A stretch of DNA of 36,508 nucleotides from JTS-RE37 sp041744575 (GTDB lineage Bacteria; Bacteroidota; Bacteroidia; Flavobacteriales; Flavobacteriaceae), in assembly GCA_041744575.1 (NCBI GenBank), contig JBGTKP010000006.1:1-36508 (forward strand), in the 5' to 3' direction. This document shows, piece by piece, positions 15,068 to 24,047 of this stretch; within the stretch, counting starts at the first letter, position 1; the number at the start of each line of letters is the position of its first letter. The notes beneath the pieces were generated by a model. That model saw nothing but the letters and a program-made list of their open reading frames with translations. It ran no database searches and was not told the DNA's origin. Position numbers and translations under genes: made by a program.

Positions 15068-17062
15068 TCAGGAGGTCTTTTTCCTGAACCAGATCACCTG
15101 TCCTCCTCCCGCAGCCATGTTTATTGTTATAAAATCCTTCTTGCTGACGCTTTTGGTCTCCTTCCGGAGCCGGTTAGGATGTTCTGCGGCATCTTCTGCA
15201 TCTGACCAGAGGGTTGCTTCATAGCTTCCTCCTTCCAAAAATGAAAGGGGTAAGCGAAATGTCCTTTGCTCGCTGTTGTTGATGCTTCCAACATACCAGT
15301 CGTCCCCTTTCCTCCTTGCAATGGTTGCAAATTCGTCCAAAACCGCATCCGGAACAATTGTTTCGTCCCAGGTGGTGGGTACCATGGTCAGGAATTCAAA
15401 TCCTGGTTCCCCCTCGTAGGCTTCCGGGTAATCGCACAGAGAGGCCAGATAGCTCTCCAGGACGACATACATGGCCAGCATATGACAACGTGTGCCTCGC
15501 ACTAGGGGGCGGGTATACCGGTTGGTGAAAGTTTCTTTTGTGGCTGCCCGGAATCCGCCGAGGTGGTAATCTGTAGCGCCTGCCAGCAAGCGCGTGAAAA
15601 CGATATTGAGGTCGTGTTCCGGAGACACCCCGGTCTCATTCCACTTGTCCTGTTCGTAATTATAGGCCCCTTCCCTTGTAAATTCATTGGGGTAGGTCCG
15701 GTGCAGTCCTGTAGGTTTATAGGCCCCATGAAATTGAATGTACAGTTTGTGTTCGGCAGCTTTTTTCAGAATATCTTCCTGAATGTTGACCATTTCCTGG
15801 TCATCCCTGTTGAGAAAATCAACCATAAGCCCCCGGATCCCCCATTTTTCATATTGTGCAAAAGCCTTTTCAATGCGCGGATACATGGCCTTCCAGTTTA
15901 CCCACAAATGTATTCCGACGCCCTTTTGCCTGGCGTAGTCACATACCTGTTCCATATCCAGGGAGGCAACCGCCTGGCTGGCATCCGTATTAGGCCCGAC
16001 TTCACCGTAGCCGGCAGAATCACTTTTATACCAAGAGAACCCGCCATAGCCTATCACCGCATGAAAGTCGATCTTATTCCTCGCACAGAAGTCGATATAA
16101 TATTTATTGAACTCAAAATTAGCCCCTGGGGCAAAGGTGGTATCGGGAACAATGTCGCCATTCCACCAGTGAAAAGTTGTCTTCCCTGGCTGGAGCCACG
16201 ACAGGTCCTTTATAACTGTAGGTTCGTTCAGGCTTGCAATAATATTGGATTCCAGGAGCGCGCCTATCCTGTCAGAGATCATCATGACCCTCCATGGAGA
16301 ACGGTGCGGGAGTTGTGCCTTTACTTTTTCCTCCGATTGTCCGGGTAGAGGCGACAGGGTACTCTTCAGAACGCCATCTGCCTTGCGAAGATACATCCCT
16401 GCGTAGTCCCTCAGAGCCGCTTCGGTGATCGCCATATAGATCTTCCCCGGAAACTCAAAAAGGGTGGGCAGGTCCATGAGCGTATCCTCCCTGACCTCGG
16501 AGAGAGGAAGCGTTGAATAGAGCCCTTCATGGTCATTGACAAATTGCTCGCGTAAGAGGGTCCGGACCTTGGGATTACCGGCCATTCTCCAGGTGGTCCG
16601 CTCCTCTGTCATGATATAGGAAGTCCAGTTCTTCTGCCCGGGAAATTCGTAACGGAAGGCCACCCCGTCATTAAATGCGCGTACTCTTACAATGATCTGT
16701 CTCCCCGGGCTTGTTTTCTCCTGTAAAGACAGCTCCAGTTCGTTGTAATTATTGTGGACCATTTTGGCTTTGCCTATAACGAGTTCAAAATTTTCATCCA
16801 CCGTTTGGATTTCCGGCCGTGCCATCTTAAGATCCTGCCCAAAGACGCCTCCCTCCTTAAATTCCAGTTCCAGTCCGGAATCTTCAACCAATGGCATTCC
16901 TTTGTAGGTAACATTGTATGAGGCAGCGCCACGGGACAACCGAAACCGGAATTGCAGGTTACCGTCCGGGGATGCCACTTTAGCATTGTTTTGAGCGACG
17001 GCAGCAGCGGTCATAAATAATAAAAGGCATCCTGACAGATAGGTTCTTACAATGGTTTTCAT
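15068..17062 (-). CDS. Glycoside hydrolase family 97, probable retaining type
   Basis: A 664-residue exported enzyme with a signal peptide ending near AAAVAQ. The N-terminal beta-sandwich (about 28-285, with VASPDGNLQFRF, NDGVAFRYEF and SPWRVMMISD) precedes a (beta/alpha)8 barrel (about 295-565) and a C-terminal beta domain. The barrel shows FHWWNGDIVPD, GIHLWVNWKAM, GLMVDFLNRDD (D415) and RTYPNEFTREGAYNYE (E464, E470). From memory, GH97 members with Asp in the (K/M)VDF position are retaining alpha-galactosidase-type enzymes (BT1871 nucleophile D415). SusB-type inverting alpha-glucosidases have another residue there. GH97 removes alpha-linked sugars at non-reducing ends. It is the first gene of the minus block, 197 bp before the ThuA fusion, and divergent from the carboxylesterase. 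Confidence 0.93.
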   Translation of the reverse strand: MKTIVRTYLSGCLLLFMTAAAVAQNNAKVASPDGNLQFRFRLSRGAASYNVTYKGMPLVEDSGLELEFKEGGVFGQDLKMARPEIQTVDENFELVIGKAKMVHNNYNELELSLQEKTSPGRQIIVRVRAFNDGVAFRYEFPGQKNWTSYIMTEERTTWRMAGNPKVRTLLREQFVNDHEGLYSTLPLSEVREDTLMDLPTLFEFPGKIYMAITEAALRDYAGMYLRKADGVLKSTLSPLPGQSEEKVKAQLPHRSPWRVMMISDRIGALLESNIIASLNEPTVIKDLSWLQPGKTTFHWWNGDIVPDTTFAPGANFEFNKYYIDFCARNKIDFHAVIGYGGFSWYKSDSAGYGEVGPNTDASQAVASLDMEQVCDYARQKGVGIHLWVNWKAMYPRIEKAFAQYEKWGIRGLMVDFLNRDDQEMVNIQEDILKKAAEHKLYIQFHGAYKPTGLHRTYPNEFTREGAYNYEQDKWNETGVSPEHDLNIVFTRLLAGATDYHLGGFRAATKETFTNRYTRPLVRGTRCHMLAMYVVLESYLASLCDYPEAYEGEPGFEFLTMVPTTWDETIVPDAVLDEFATIARRKGDDWYVGSINNSEQRTFRLPLSFLEGGSYEATLWSDAEDAAEHPNRLRKETKSVSKKDFITINMAAGGGQVIWFRKKTS

Positions 17063-17391
17063 TCTTTGATTTCCTTATTAAAATTTGGGATAGGATGTTA
17101 TCCATCCCGGTGATTGCTGAAGGGTACTATCCTGAAGAGAGCGGAGAACCAGCCTGAATAGTTCCATTCGTTTCATCAATGACCCATCCAATCGGCCAGT
17201 TTAAAAGTATTCAAATTAAATGAAATTTGGGGATGTTGTATTCGGAAATGGAAAGCTGCAGGATGGAGTTGGCCATTTATTTAAAATCCTTATCTTTCAG
17301 AGGGTTTTTTTTACCTGCCTGGCTTTTATGAATCGTTTAGGCTGCCAGTCTGAGGCGGTTTTGATACATTTAAAAACCTAATTATTATTTT
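17063..17391. other. Divergent intergenic region between GH97 and carboxylesterase
   Basis: About 330 bp of non-coding sequence that must contain promoters for both divergent genes. A possible plus-strand promoter is listed separately. A short inverted repeat, GGATA-N6-TATCC, is near 17090-17106. I see nothing else in it. Confidence 0.5.
17269..17298 (+). promoter_or_regulatory. Possible flavobacterial sigma-A promoter
   Basis: TTG at 17269-17271, a 19-base spacer and TATCTTTC at 17291-17298 resemble the Bacteroidota -33/-7 consensus (TTG, TAnnTTTG), with one mismatch in the last position. It lies about 94 bp before the carboxylesterase start. The match is short, so chance occurrence is possible. 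Confidence 0.3.
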
Positions 17392-19020
17392 ATGAAATCT
17401 TCATTTATCTGCCTTTCTCTCTTTATTTTGACTTTCAATGGTATGGCTCAAAACCGGAATGCGTTTCCCGTCCAGGTAAAGACTGAAAATGGGGTGATCG
17501 AAGGAGATTACAATACCCACACGGGCATTCAGACCTACTTAGGGATTCCGTTTGCCAAACCCCCTGTAGGACCGCTTCGATGGAAGGCCCCGCAGCCTGC
17601 GGATAACTGGGATGGGGTCAGGATCACCAAAAGCTTTGGCCCACGCCCTATGCAAACGCTGGTCTTCGGAGATATGGATTCCAGGTCGGCGGGAGTAAGC
17701 GAGGATTGTCTTTATCTCAATATCTGGACGCCGGCCACCAGGGCGTCGAAAAATCTACCGGTTCTGGTGTACTTCTTCGGGGGTGGCAATGTCGCCGGGG
17801 ATGCATCAGAGAAGCGATATGATGGTGAAAGTATGGCAAAGCAGGGGATCGTATCGGTTACTATTAATTACAGGCTCAATATCTTTGGATTTCTCGCACA
17901 TCCCGGTTTATCTGCGGAATCGCCCTATAAGGCCTCAGGGAACTACGGCCATCTTGACCAGCACGCCTCCCTGAAGTGGGTCCGGCAAAATATAGCTGCC
18001 TTTGGCGGAGACCCCGGAAAGATTACGATAGCCGGAGAATCCGCGGGTTCTATAGGTGTGAGCCTTCAGATGGCATCTCCTTTGTCCAAAGGACTTATCG
18101 CGGGAGCCATTGGAGAAAGCGGAGCGGCTATAAGCCCTACCCTTCCCCCCGTTCCCTTAAGGGAAGCCGAAAAAGTGGGCCTGGAATTCGCCAGGGCGGC
18201 AGGCTATCCTGAAATTGAAGCGCTACGAAAATTGAGTTCTAGGGAGGTCTACGAAATATACAATGAATCGAAGCGGTTTGGGTTTCCCTCTGTAATAGAT
18301 GGTTATTTCCTGACCAAATCCCTGCCCGAAATATTTGGAGCAGGAGAACAGGCGCAGGTTCCCCTGCTGCTTGGCTGGAATTCCGCAGAAGTGCCCGGTA
18401 TCGCATTTATGGGAACTCCTGACTATACAGAGGCTGATTATGTGAACAAAGTAAAGGAGACCTATCCCAAAATTCACGATAAGGTACTTGAGTTATATCC
18501 CCACAGTAGTAAAACGGAAGTAGAACATTCTGCCACGGCTCTGGCTTCCGATCGGTTTATAGTTTACAGTACCTGGAAGTGGTTTGACCTTCACAGAAAG
18601 CACAGTGACCAACCGGTCTATCGCTATCTCTACAGTAAACTCAGGCCTCCGCTCATGGACTCAAACCGGGTCTCCGGCCTGGCAGGAGGAACTGCAGCCA
18701 AAGTATCCGATACTCCCGCACCTCCGGCAGCCATTGGTGCGCCCCATGCCTGCGAAATTGAATATTGTCTCGGAAATCTGCACCTGATAGATGACTATGC
18801 GTGGACGGATGAAGACTATAAGGTATCACAGACAATGCAGGCCTATTTTGCGAATTTCATAAAAACAGGAAATCCAAACGCCTCGGAATTGCCCGAATGG
18901 CCCGCTGCCAAAGGGGATTCAACAAGTCCGTCTGTGATGGTTATCGACACAGAAAGCAAGGCGGTAAGTGCCCCAAACGATGCCCGGTATATCATGTTGG
19001 ATGCCACTTACATGAAATAA
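17392..19020 (+). CDS. Secreted type-B carboxylesterase
   Basis: An alpha/beta hydrolase of 542 residues, the normal length for the COesterase family (PF00135). A signal peptide ends near FNGMAQ. Motifs are YLGIPFAKPPVGPLRWKAP, EDCLYLNIWTP, the oxyanion loop FFGGGNVAGD and the nucleophile elbow GESAGS (Ser217). The expected acidic residue lies near GWNSAEVPG and the His in GAPHACEIEY. It hydrolyses carboxylic esters outside the cytoplasmic membrane. In Bacteroidota polysaccharide clusters this family often removes acyl or aromatic groups from glycans. It is divergent from GH97 and converges with the HAD phosphatase (37 bp gap). The substrate is not predictable. Confidence 0.92.
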   Translation: MKSSFICLSLFILTFNGMAQNRNAFPVQVKTENGVIEGDYNTHTGIQTYLGIPFAKPPVGPLRWKAPQPADNWDGVRITKSFGPRPMQTLVFGDMDSRSAGVSEDCLYLNIWTPATRASKNLPVLVYFFGGGNVAGDASEKRYDGESMAKQGIVSVTINYRLNIFGFLAHPGLSAESPYKASGNYGHLDQHASLKWVRQNIAAFGGDPGKITIAGESAGSIGVSLQMASPLSKGLIAGAIGESGAAISPTLPPVPLREAEKVGLEFARAAGYPEIEALRKLSSREVYEIYNESKRFGFPSVIDGYFLTKSLPEIFGAGEQAQVPLLLGWNSAEVPGIAFMGTPDYTEADYVNKVKETYPKIHDKVLELYPHSSKTEVEHSATALASDRFIVYSTWKWFDLHRKHSDQPVYRYLYSKLRPPLMDSNRVSGLAGGTAAKVSDTPAPPAAIGAPHACEIEYCLGNLHLIDDYAWTDEDYKVSQTMQAYFANFIKTGNPNASELPEWPAAKGDSTSPSVMVIDTESKAVSAPNDARYIMLDATYMK

Positions 19021-19057
19021 TCTAATGAACAATTGATCCTTTCTGAAATCTAGAAGA

Positions 19058-19837
19058 TTACTGCATTTCCAGTGCCTTTTTCAAGTCCAGTTCCGCCACG
19101 GATTCAATAACCATATCCGGTTTAAATGGATACTCGTCCAACACCTCCTTTTTTGAAACGCCGGAGAGGGTAAGGATCGTGGTATATCCCAGTTGAACGC
19201 CTCCGAGGATATCTGTATCCATCGTGTCTCCGATAATGATGGTTTCCCGAGCTTCCAGCCCGAGGGTTTTCCGTGCTGCCCGCATCATCACAGGGCTTGG
19301 TTTCCCGACTGAGAAAGCCTTCTTTCCGGTAGCTTCCTCGATCATTGAAACGATCGCTCTGATCCCTAAATTTGACCAGCCCTTTTTTTTGGGAGAAGGG
19401 TCGAGGTTGGTGGCGATCAGTTTGGATCCAGAAAGGATCATATCAACCGCGTTGTTCACCATTTCCAAAGTAAAGTTCCTGCCCTCGCCCACAACGACAA
19501 AATCCGGATTTTGATTGACCAGCGTGTATCCCTGCTGATGCAGACTGGTGATGAGGCCGCCTTCGCCGAGAACATAAGCCGTCCCTTTTGGATTCATAAA
19601 TGACAAAAACCAGGCAGTGGCCATCGCACTGGTATACACATTTTCCTCCCGGATCCTGATTCCCATCTTACTCACCTTATTCACGGTATCCAGGGGCGTA
19701 CGCTGGCTGTTATTTGTCATGAATAAAAAAGGGATGTTCCTTTGCTGGAGGGTTTCGATAAATATATCCGCCCCCGCGATCATCGTTTCTCCACTGTAAA
19801 TAACTCCGTCCATGTCTATGAGGAACCCCTTTTTCAT
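19058..19837 (-). CDS. HAD-IIA family phosphatase (NagD-like)
   Basis: A 259-residue cytoplasmic phosphatase. HAD motif I is FLIDMDGVIY (D8, D10), motif II is FLFMTNNSQR, the conserved Lys is in FSVGKPSP and motif IV is IIIGDTMDTDILGG. The cap between motifs II and III is the type IIA cap of NagD, 4-nitrophenylphosphatase and UMP/phosphoglycolate phosphatases. Likely substrates are small phosphometabolites such as nucleotides or sugar phosphates, and the sequence does not choose. It is a single gene, convergent with the carboxylesterase, with 196 bp separating its start from the next minus-strand gene's end. Confidence 0.92.
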   Translation of the reverse strand: MKKGFLIDMDGVIYSGETMIAGADIFIETLQQRNIPFLFMTNNSQRTPLDTVNKVSKMGIRIREENVYTSAMATAWFLSFMNPKGTAYVLGEGGLITSLHQQGYTLVNQNPDFVVVGEGRNFTLEMVNNAVDMILSGSKLIATNLDPSPKKKGWSNLGIRAIVSMIEEATGKKAFSVGKPSPVMMRAARKTLGLEARETIIIGDTMDTDILGGVQLGYTTILTLSGVSKKEVLDEYPFKPDMVIESVAELDLKKALEMQ

Positions 19838-20033
19838 ACACTTCCTGATTAATATTTCAGCAAATTACGGAACCTGTAATAAACTGACTTCAAAACTACT
19901 TAAAATCTGCCGGCATTATAAATCGTAGGATGTGCAAAATTATCATTCAGGTCTGTTTCCGGTATCCGGAAATCAGGGGGAGGAGAAAGTAACTGACTTG
20001 GTCCCTGGTGAAATGTGTGAGGGATCAGGCGGA

Positions 20034-20525
20034 TTAGCGTTCTACATATACCGTCACCGGAGGATTTCTGGTATGAATGCGCAAATCGGTACGAAGCTTC
20101 AGGAGTATCCCGTTGATCTCTTCAGCCTGAGATTCCATAAGAGCATAAGTTACATTCGGTAGTCCCGGATACAATAGTACGCGTTGATAGGCATCTGCCA
20201 ATTCCTGCTCAGTGCTGATTACCCAACTGTCGACCTCATTAGAGGTCAAGCTCCCTTCCGCGAGCCCGGGTGGCAGGGAAGTGTAGATTCCGGACTGCGA
20301 TGCGGGGAATTCCGCTTGTTTTACCCTGTAGAGCACATAATGTTCATGCGCCAGACGAAGGGCAAATTGGCGCTTCTGCTCCTGCAAACCTCTGAAAAAT
20401 TGGGTTTTACGAGGATAGCGATTCTCCGTGGCAAGTCTGTTATAGGTCGACTCGGCACCCAGAATATCAGCTAAAAGACCCGAGAGCATGGCATCACGTG
20501 TTTTTTTTGATTCTTCCATAATCAT
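20034..20525 (-). CDS. Small helical protein, possibly ferritin-like (DUF2383/PA2169-like)
   Basis: A 163-residue soluble protein that is almost all helical, with no signal sequence. The pattern AESTYNRLATENRYP followed by a second amphipathic helix (FRGLQEQKRQFALRLAHEHYVLY) is reminiscent of four-helix ferritin-like stress proteins such as DUF2383/PA2169. A clear di-iron ExxH motif is not evident. I do not recognise it with certainty. It may start at the second Met. It precedes topoisomerase IB on the other side of an 85-bp gap in the same orientation, being upstream-independent. Proteins of this sort are often stress-induced, which is inference only. Confidence 0.6.
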   Translation of the reverse strand: MIMEESKKTRDAMLSGLLADILGAESTYNRLATENRYPRKTQFFRGLQEQKRQFALRLAHEHYVLYRVKQAEFPASQSGIYTSLPPGLAEGSLTSNEVDSWVISTEQELADAYQRVLLYPGLPNVTYALMESQAEEINGILLKLRTDLRIHTRNPPVTVYVER

Positions 20526-20610
20526 ATATTATAGTTGTTAAAATCAGTGAACGGACTTAGAGAAATGGTCCATTTCGCCTTATTTTTTATCAGGACTGAC
20601 AAGGTCTTCA

Positions 20611-21702
20611 TCAGGAAGATTTTCCAGATCCATTGATTTCCGGGGTATATTTTTTAATCAGTCGCAGAATGGCGGTTTCAGAGGCGGTAAAATAGGGGTT
20701 GGTCTCTTCCTGTGCATCGGCCAGGTTGAAATACTTTTGGAGCGCCCCGGATTCATAGGACGATACCAGTAAGGGGTGCACATAATATTTCCGGCACACC
20801 GTCCTTGTATTGCCTAGAGCCGCAGCAGCCGCATCATATCCTGTTAAAATATTCCGGTTGATCTCTTTCGCATCCGCGGTTGGATCCATTTCCAACAGCG
20901 TATCAAAAAAAACGACGCTGGCCGCCCAGGTCCTGAAATCCTTAGCCGTAAAAAATTGATCACAAATGGCGAGAAGGTATTCATTGATCATCGAACTTTC
21001 TATCTGTTGTTTGTTTCCATCATCATCATAATACTGGAATAATTCCCAGCCTGGTATATCTTCACATTGTGAAACAAGCCTTATCAGTTTTTTGTTGCGG
21101 ATAGTTACACTGTGCTTCTTTCCTTTCTTCCCCACAAATTCAAACTTCAATTTTTGTTTGTCCAGGTGTACATGCTTTTTGCGAAGCGTGGATAAGCCGT
21201 ACGACTTATTCCTTTTGGCATACTGTTCACTTCCGATGCGGATATGGGTTTCTTCCATCAGCTTTATCACGAGGGCAACTACCTTGTCCTTGGAAAGGGT
21301 CTTCTTCCTCAGATCCTTTTCCACCTGCTTTCTTATCCGGGGGAGTTGTTTCCCAAAAGCAGCCATTCTGTAAAATTTCGTCTGATTGCGTATTTTTAAC
21401 CAGGTCGGATGGTACCGGTATTGTTTCCGGTTTTTAATATCCAATCCGACAGCCTGCAGGTGACCATTGACCAGATGAGTGATCCTTACATCCTCCCAGG
21501 CCGGAGGAATTACCAAACCTTCTATGCGGTCAAGAAGCTTCGCATCGTTGATGGCTTTGTCTTTAAGGACATAATCAAATCCTTTTTTTTTCCGCCTTCG
21601 ATGGATCGGCAATTTCAAGTTATCAACATAAACCAGGTCCAGTTCGGCCACAACGGTTTCCGGAGCGGTCATTATTTGTTCTAAAAAGTTTTTGCGGGTC
21701 AT
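20611..21702 (-). CDS. Type IB DNA topoisomerase (poxvirus-like)
   Basis: A 363-residue enzyme that relaxes supercoils by transient 3'-phosphotyrosine linkage, without ATP. The N-terminal beta domain contains YVLKDKAINDAKLLDRIEGL, IPPAWEDVRI and QAVGLDIKNRKQYRYHP. The catalytic domain has THIRIGSEQYAKRNKSYGL (R155), KKHV (Lys near 176), KDFRTWAASV (R257) and the nucleophile in CRKYYVHP (Y307). The length and motif order are standard for bacterial topoisomerase IB. It lies between the helical protein and the M3 peptidase genes and shows no sign of mobility. The start ATG at 21702 is preceded by a short region where a promoter is possible. Confidence 0.95.
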   Translation of the reverse strand: MTRKNFLEQIMTAPETVVAELDLVYVDNLKLPIHRRRKKKGFDYVLKDKAINDAKLLDRIEGLVIPPAWEDVRITHLVNGHLQAVGLDIKNRKQYRYHPTWLKIRNQTKFYRMAAFGKQLPRIRKQVEKDLRKKTLSKDKVVALVIKLMEETHIRIGSEQYAKRNKSYGLSTLRKKHVHLDKQKLKFEFVGKKGKKHSVTIRNKKLIRLVSQCEDIPGWELFQYYDDDGNKQQIESSMINEYLLAICDQFFTAKDFRTWAASVVFFDTLLEMDPTADAKEINRNILTGYDAAAAALGNTRTVCRKYYVHPLLVSSYESGALQKYFNLADAQEETNPYFTASETAILRLIKKYTPEINGSGKSS

Positions 21703-21986
21703 CTGAATAAAAGCTCCTGTTTTGTGATCGCCATCAATGGGCAGATGTCTGTCAGGGGAACTAAAATTAGGCGGATGTTTTGTATTAATTGTGCTTTAAA
21801 GGATGCATGGTTGACACATTTGGAACGTGTCAGGGAAAGTCGTCGGGAAGCGAACTATTCCGAGGACCAGGCAGCATTTAATAACTCTTTATCAGGCACC
21901 ATATGTCAGACGGTTCAGAGCCGGGCACACGCGTCTGTGTCACATTATTTCCTTATAAAAATAAGACCCTCAAAAGGCTATATGAT
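21703..21986. other. Non-coding gap between topoisomerase and M3 peptidase
   Basis: About 284 bp. An 88-codon plus-strand frame exists (21724-21990) but overlaps the peptidase end and shows no recognisable composition or motif. I see no RNA gene or repeat. Confidence 0.5.
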
Positions 21987-23771
21987 CTAAAACTTCTTCT
22001 GTAGAGGAAGATTCTGAAGGACCTTCCCTGCGAAATCCTCGTCAGTCAGATCTATTCCCAGCCTAAGCAATAATTGGTACGCTGAATTCTCATATCCCTC
22101 GTTCAACATGGTGAGGTATTTTGGTATAAATTCAGAGGGGTTCTTTCTGTAGGACAGGTAGTAATTTATGGAAAGGGCGGAGGCCATCATCTCATGGATG
22201 TTGTGAAATGGCTCACGGAAACTGGTATCAAGCAGCATCCAGAGTCCCTTTCTATACGATTCCTTACTATAATATTCAGGATGAATTCGCATGCCAAGGG
22301 CATGCGTTTCCCGGTCCAGATCTTCCGGGGAGCTGATTGTACCGTCTAAAATCCCTTTGACGAGGTAATATTCTATGAAGGCCTCTTCAGTGCTTCCATA
22401 AATGACCTTTAGGCGTTGGTTCAACTGTTTCCGGAAAATTTCCTTTTCTTCCGGATTTTTAGCGTTGCGATATAAATAATCATAAGTGAGCAATTCGTTA
22501 AAATTGCCGAAAGACTCAGTGAAGTAAGCCGGACCTGCACCATTCACCATTCTGACCTTATTTATATACATCATACTGGCCTGAACTGCATGGCCTGCTT
22601 CATGGGCCATCAGGGTCAGGTCGATGAGATAACCCTCATAGTTCATGGCATAAAAGATGCTTGGAAAAACCGGATACACACTTGCGGCACCCCGTAAGGG
22701 GAGTCTGTTTTCTCCCCCGGCGATATCGATTCTTCCATTATCGGGATTCAGAAGCTGTCTTAGCTCTTTGGCATATTCGGGTCCCAGAACTTTTAATGAC
22801 TTTTCAATGATTTCCGTTGCTTTGAAGATATCAAATCGCAGCCCAGGAGTGTGGTCCATAAGGTCCGAAAATATGGTATCCCTGTCCTGACTATCAAGCA
22901 CCCTGGTAAAAAAGTTTTCCGGTGATCCTGGGGGAATTTCTCCTGCATCGTACTTTTCCTCCAACAGGTCCCTGTATCCTTTGGCCTGTGCAAAGGCGTT
23001 CAATCCCCTGATATAATGAATATACCCGTATCCTAAGGATTGCTTCTCGGTGGCATGTCCCGCAAAGAACTTTTCTTCCCCTTCAGATCTTACGGCCGGA
23101 TCTGTGTTGCTCTCCCACGAACTGCGTTCAATAAATGGATCAATGGTATCCATCACAGTATAGATAGGTTCGAATTCCATCCGTTGCAGCGCTTTATCAT
23201 AGAATTCACTGTTTTTCAGATAAGAAAAATGGGAGGTTGTCAGGATTTCATTATCAGAAAGAACGTACTCTGACGCTGTTCTCACTTTTCGAAGGAAATA
23301 GGCAAAGTCTACTTCTCTCTTTATTAGCTGTTCAAATATCTGTTCAGGAAGTGCGGCAATCCTGGCCTTCAGGGGCTGACGCATCTCATTCATTTTCTTT
23401 CTTATTTTATCTTCCTCTGAAGCCCCGCCGGCTTTTGTGTTGGTCGCATACTTCAGAAAATAGTATAGGTCCAGTTTCCTGTATTCCCGTTCGATCCTGT
23501 CATAAGTATGGAGAACACTCTTCCATTCTGAAACCGGCAAAGCATCATCTTGCAGCAGTCGTATAACGGTATCGATCCCCATCAAAAGCCGCCCTTCTGC
23601 TGCTGCCAGATCAGCCTCACCGGCATAGAAGTTCTTTTTAAAATTGAAGGCATATGTGCTCTTCACATTCGCTGGAATAGCTTCAAATTTCTGTGCCGTC
23701 AGTAAACTGAGGGTAAAGAGTGTAGAAAATAAAAGTGTTTGGTACTTGATTGAAAGTCGGAACTGTAGCAT
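21987..23771 (-). CDS. Exported M3-family oligopeptidase
   Basis: A zinc metallopeptidase of 594 residues, of the thimet/oligoendopeptidase F type. The N-terminal hydrophobic segment (YQTLLFSTLFTLSLLTAQ) is a signal peptide, so it is probably periplasmic. The long helical N-terminal part (about 30-370) precedes the active site LTLMAHEAGHAVQ (H390, E391, H394). The third ligand E419 lies in AYFTESFGNF, exactly 25 residues further, as in family M3. The downstream YYLSYRKNPSEF motif is also typical. M3 enzymes cleave short peptides, here presumably imported or cell-wall-derived. It is monocistronic. Confidence 0.92.
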   Translation of the reverse strand: MLQFRLSIKYQTLLFSTLFTLSLLTAQKFEAIPANVKSTYAFNFKKNFYAGEADLAAAEGRLLMGIDTVIRLLQDDALPVSEWKSVLHTYDRIEREYRKLDLYYFLKYATNTKAGGASEEDKIRKKMNEMRQPLKARIAALPEQIFEQLIKREVDFAYFLRKVRTASEYVLSDNEILTTSHFSYLKNSEFYDKALQRMEFEPIYTVMDTIDPFIERSSWESNTDPAVRSEGEEKFFAGHATEKQSLGYGYIHYIRGLNAFAQAKGYRDLLEEKYDAGEIPPGSPENFFTRVLDSQDRDTIFSDLMDHTPGLRFDIFKATEIIEKSLKVLGPEYAKELRQLLNPDNGRIDIAGGENRLPLRGAASVYPVFPSIFYAMNYEGYLIDLTLMAHEAGHAVQASMMYINKVRMVNGAGPAYFTESFGNFNELLTYDYLYRNAKNPEEKEIFRKQLNQRLKVIYGSTEEAFIEYYLVKGILDGTISSPEDLDRETHALGMRIHPEYYSKESYRKGLWMLLDTSFREPFHNIHEMMASALSINYYLSYRKNPSEFIPKYLTMLNEGYENSAYQLLLRLGIDLTDEDFAGKVLQNLPLQKKF

Positions 23772-24047
23772 TTTGGATTAAATTACGTGTCCCATTATCC
23801 GGATCGGACGACTTGGGCGTATCATATATAGTCGGGAAATATTAAAAGGTTACACTTGTGCAATACTTAAATCCAGTGATATTTATATAATTCAATTTTG
23901 AAAGTTGTATCTGGGATTTACCGCTTAAAATTGGTAGATTTAAAAACCGTATCGGAAATAGTATTCACAGCGGATTTGCAGCAGGGCTTGTGGAATGGTC
24001 CCTTCCGAATACTGGGTGTAATCAATAGGAATTAAAATATTGACTTT

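Noticed and set aside
21724..21990. 88-codon plus-strand frame between topoisomerase and M3 peptidase
   Set aside because: It overlaps the 3' end of the peptidase gene, has no recognisable motif or ribosome binding site, and its composition looks random.
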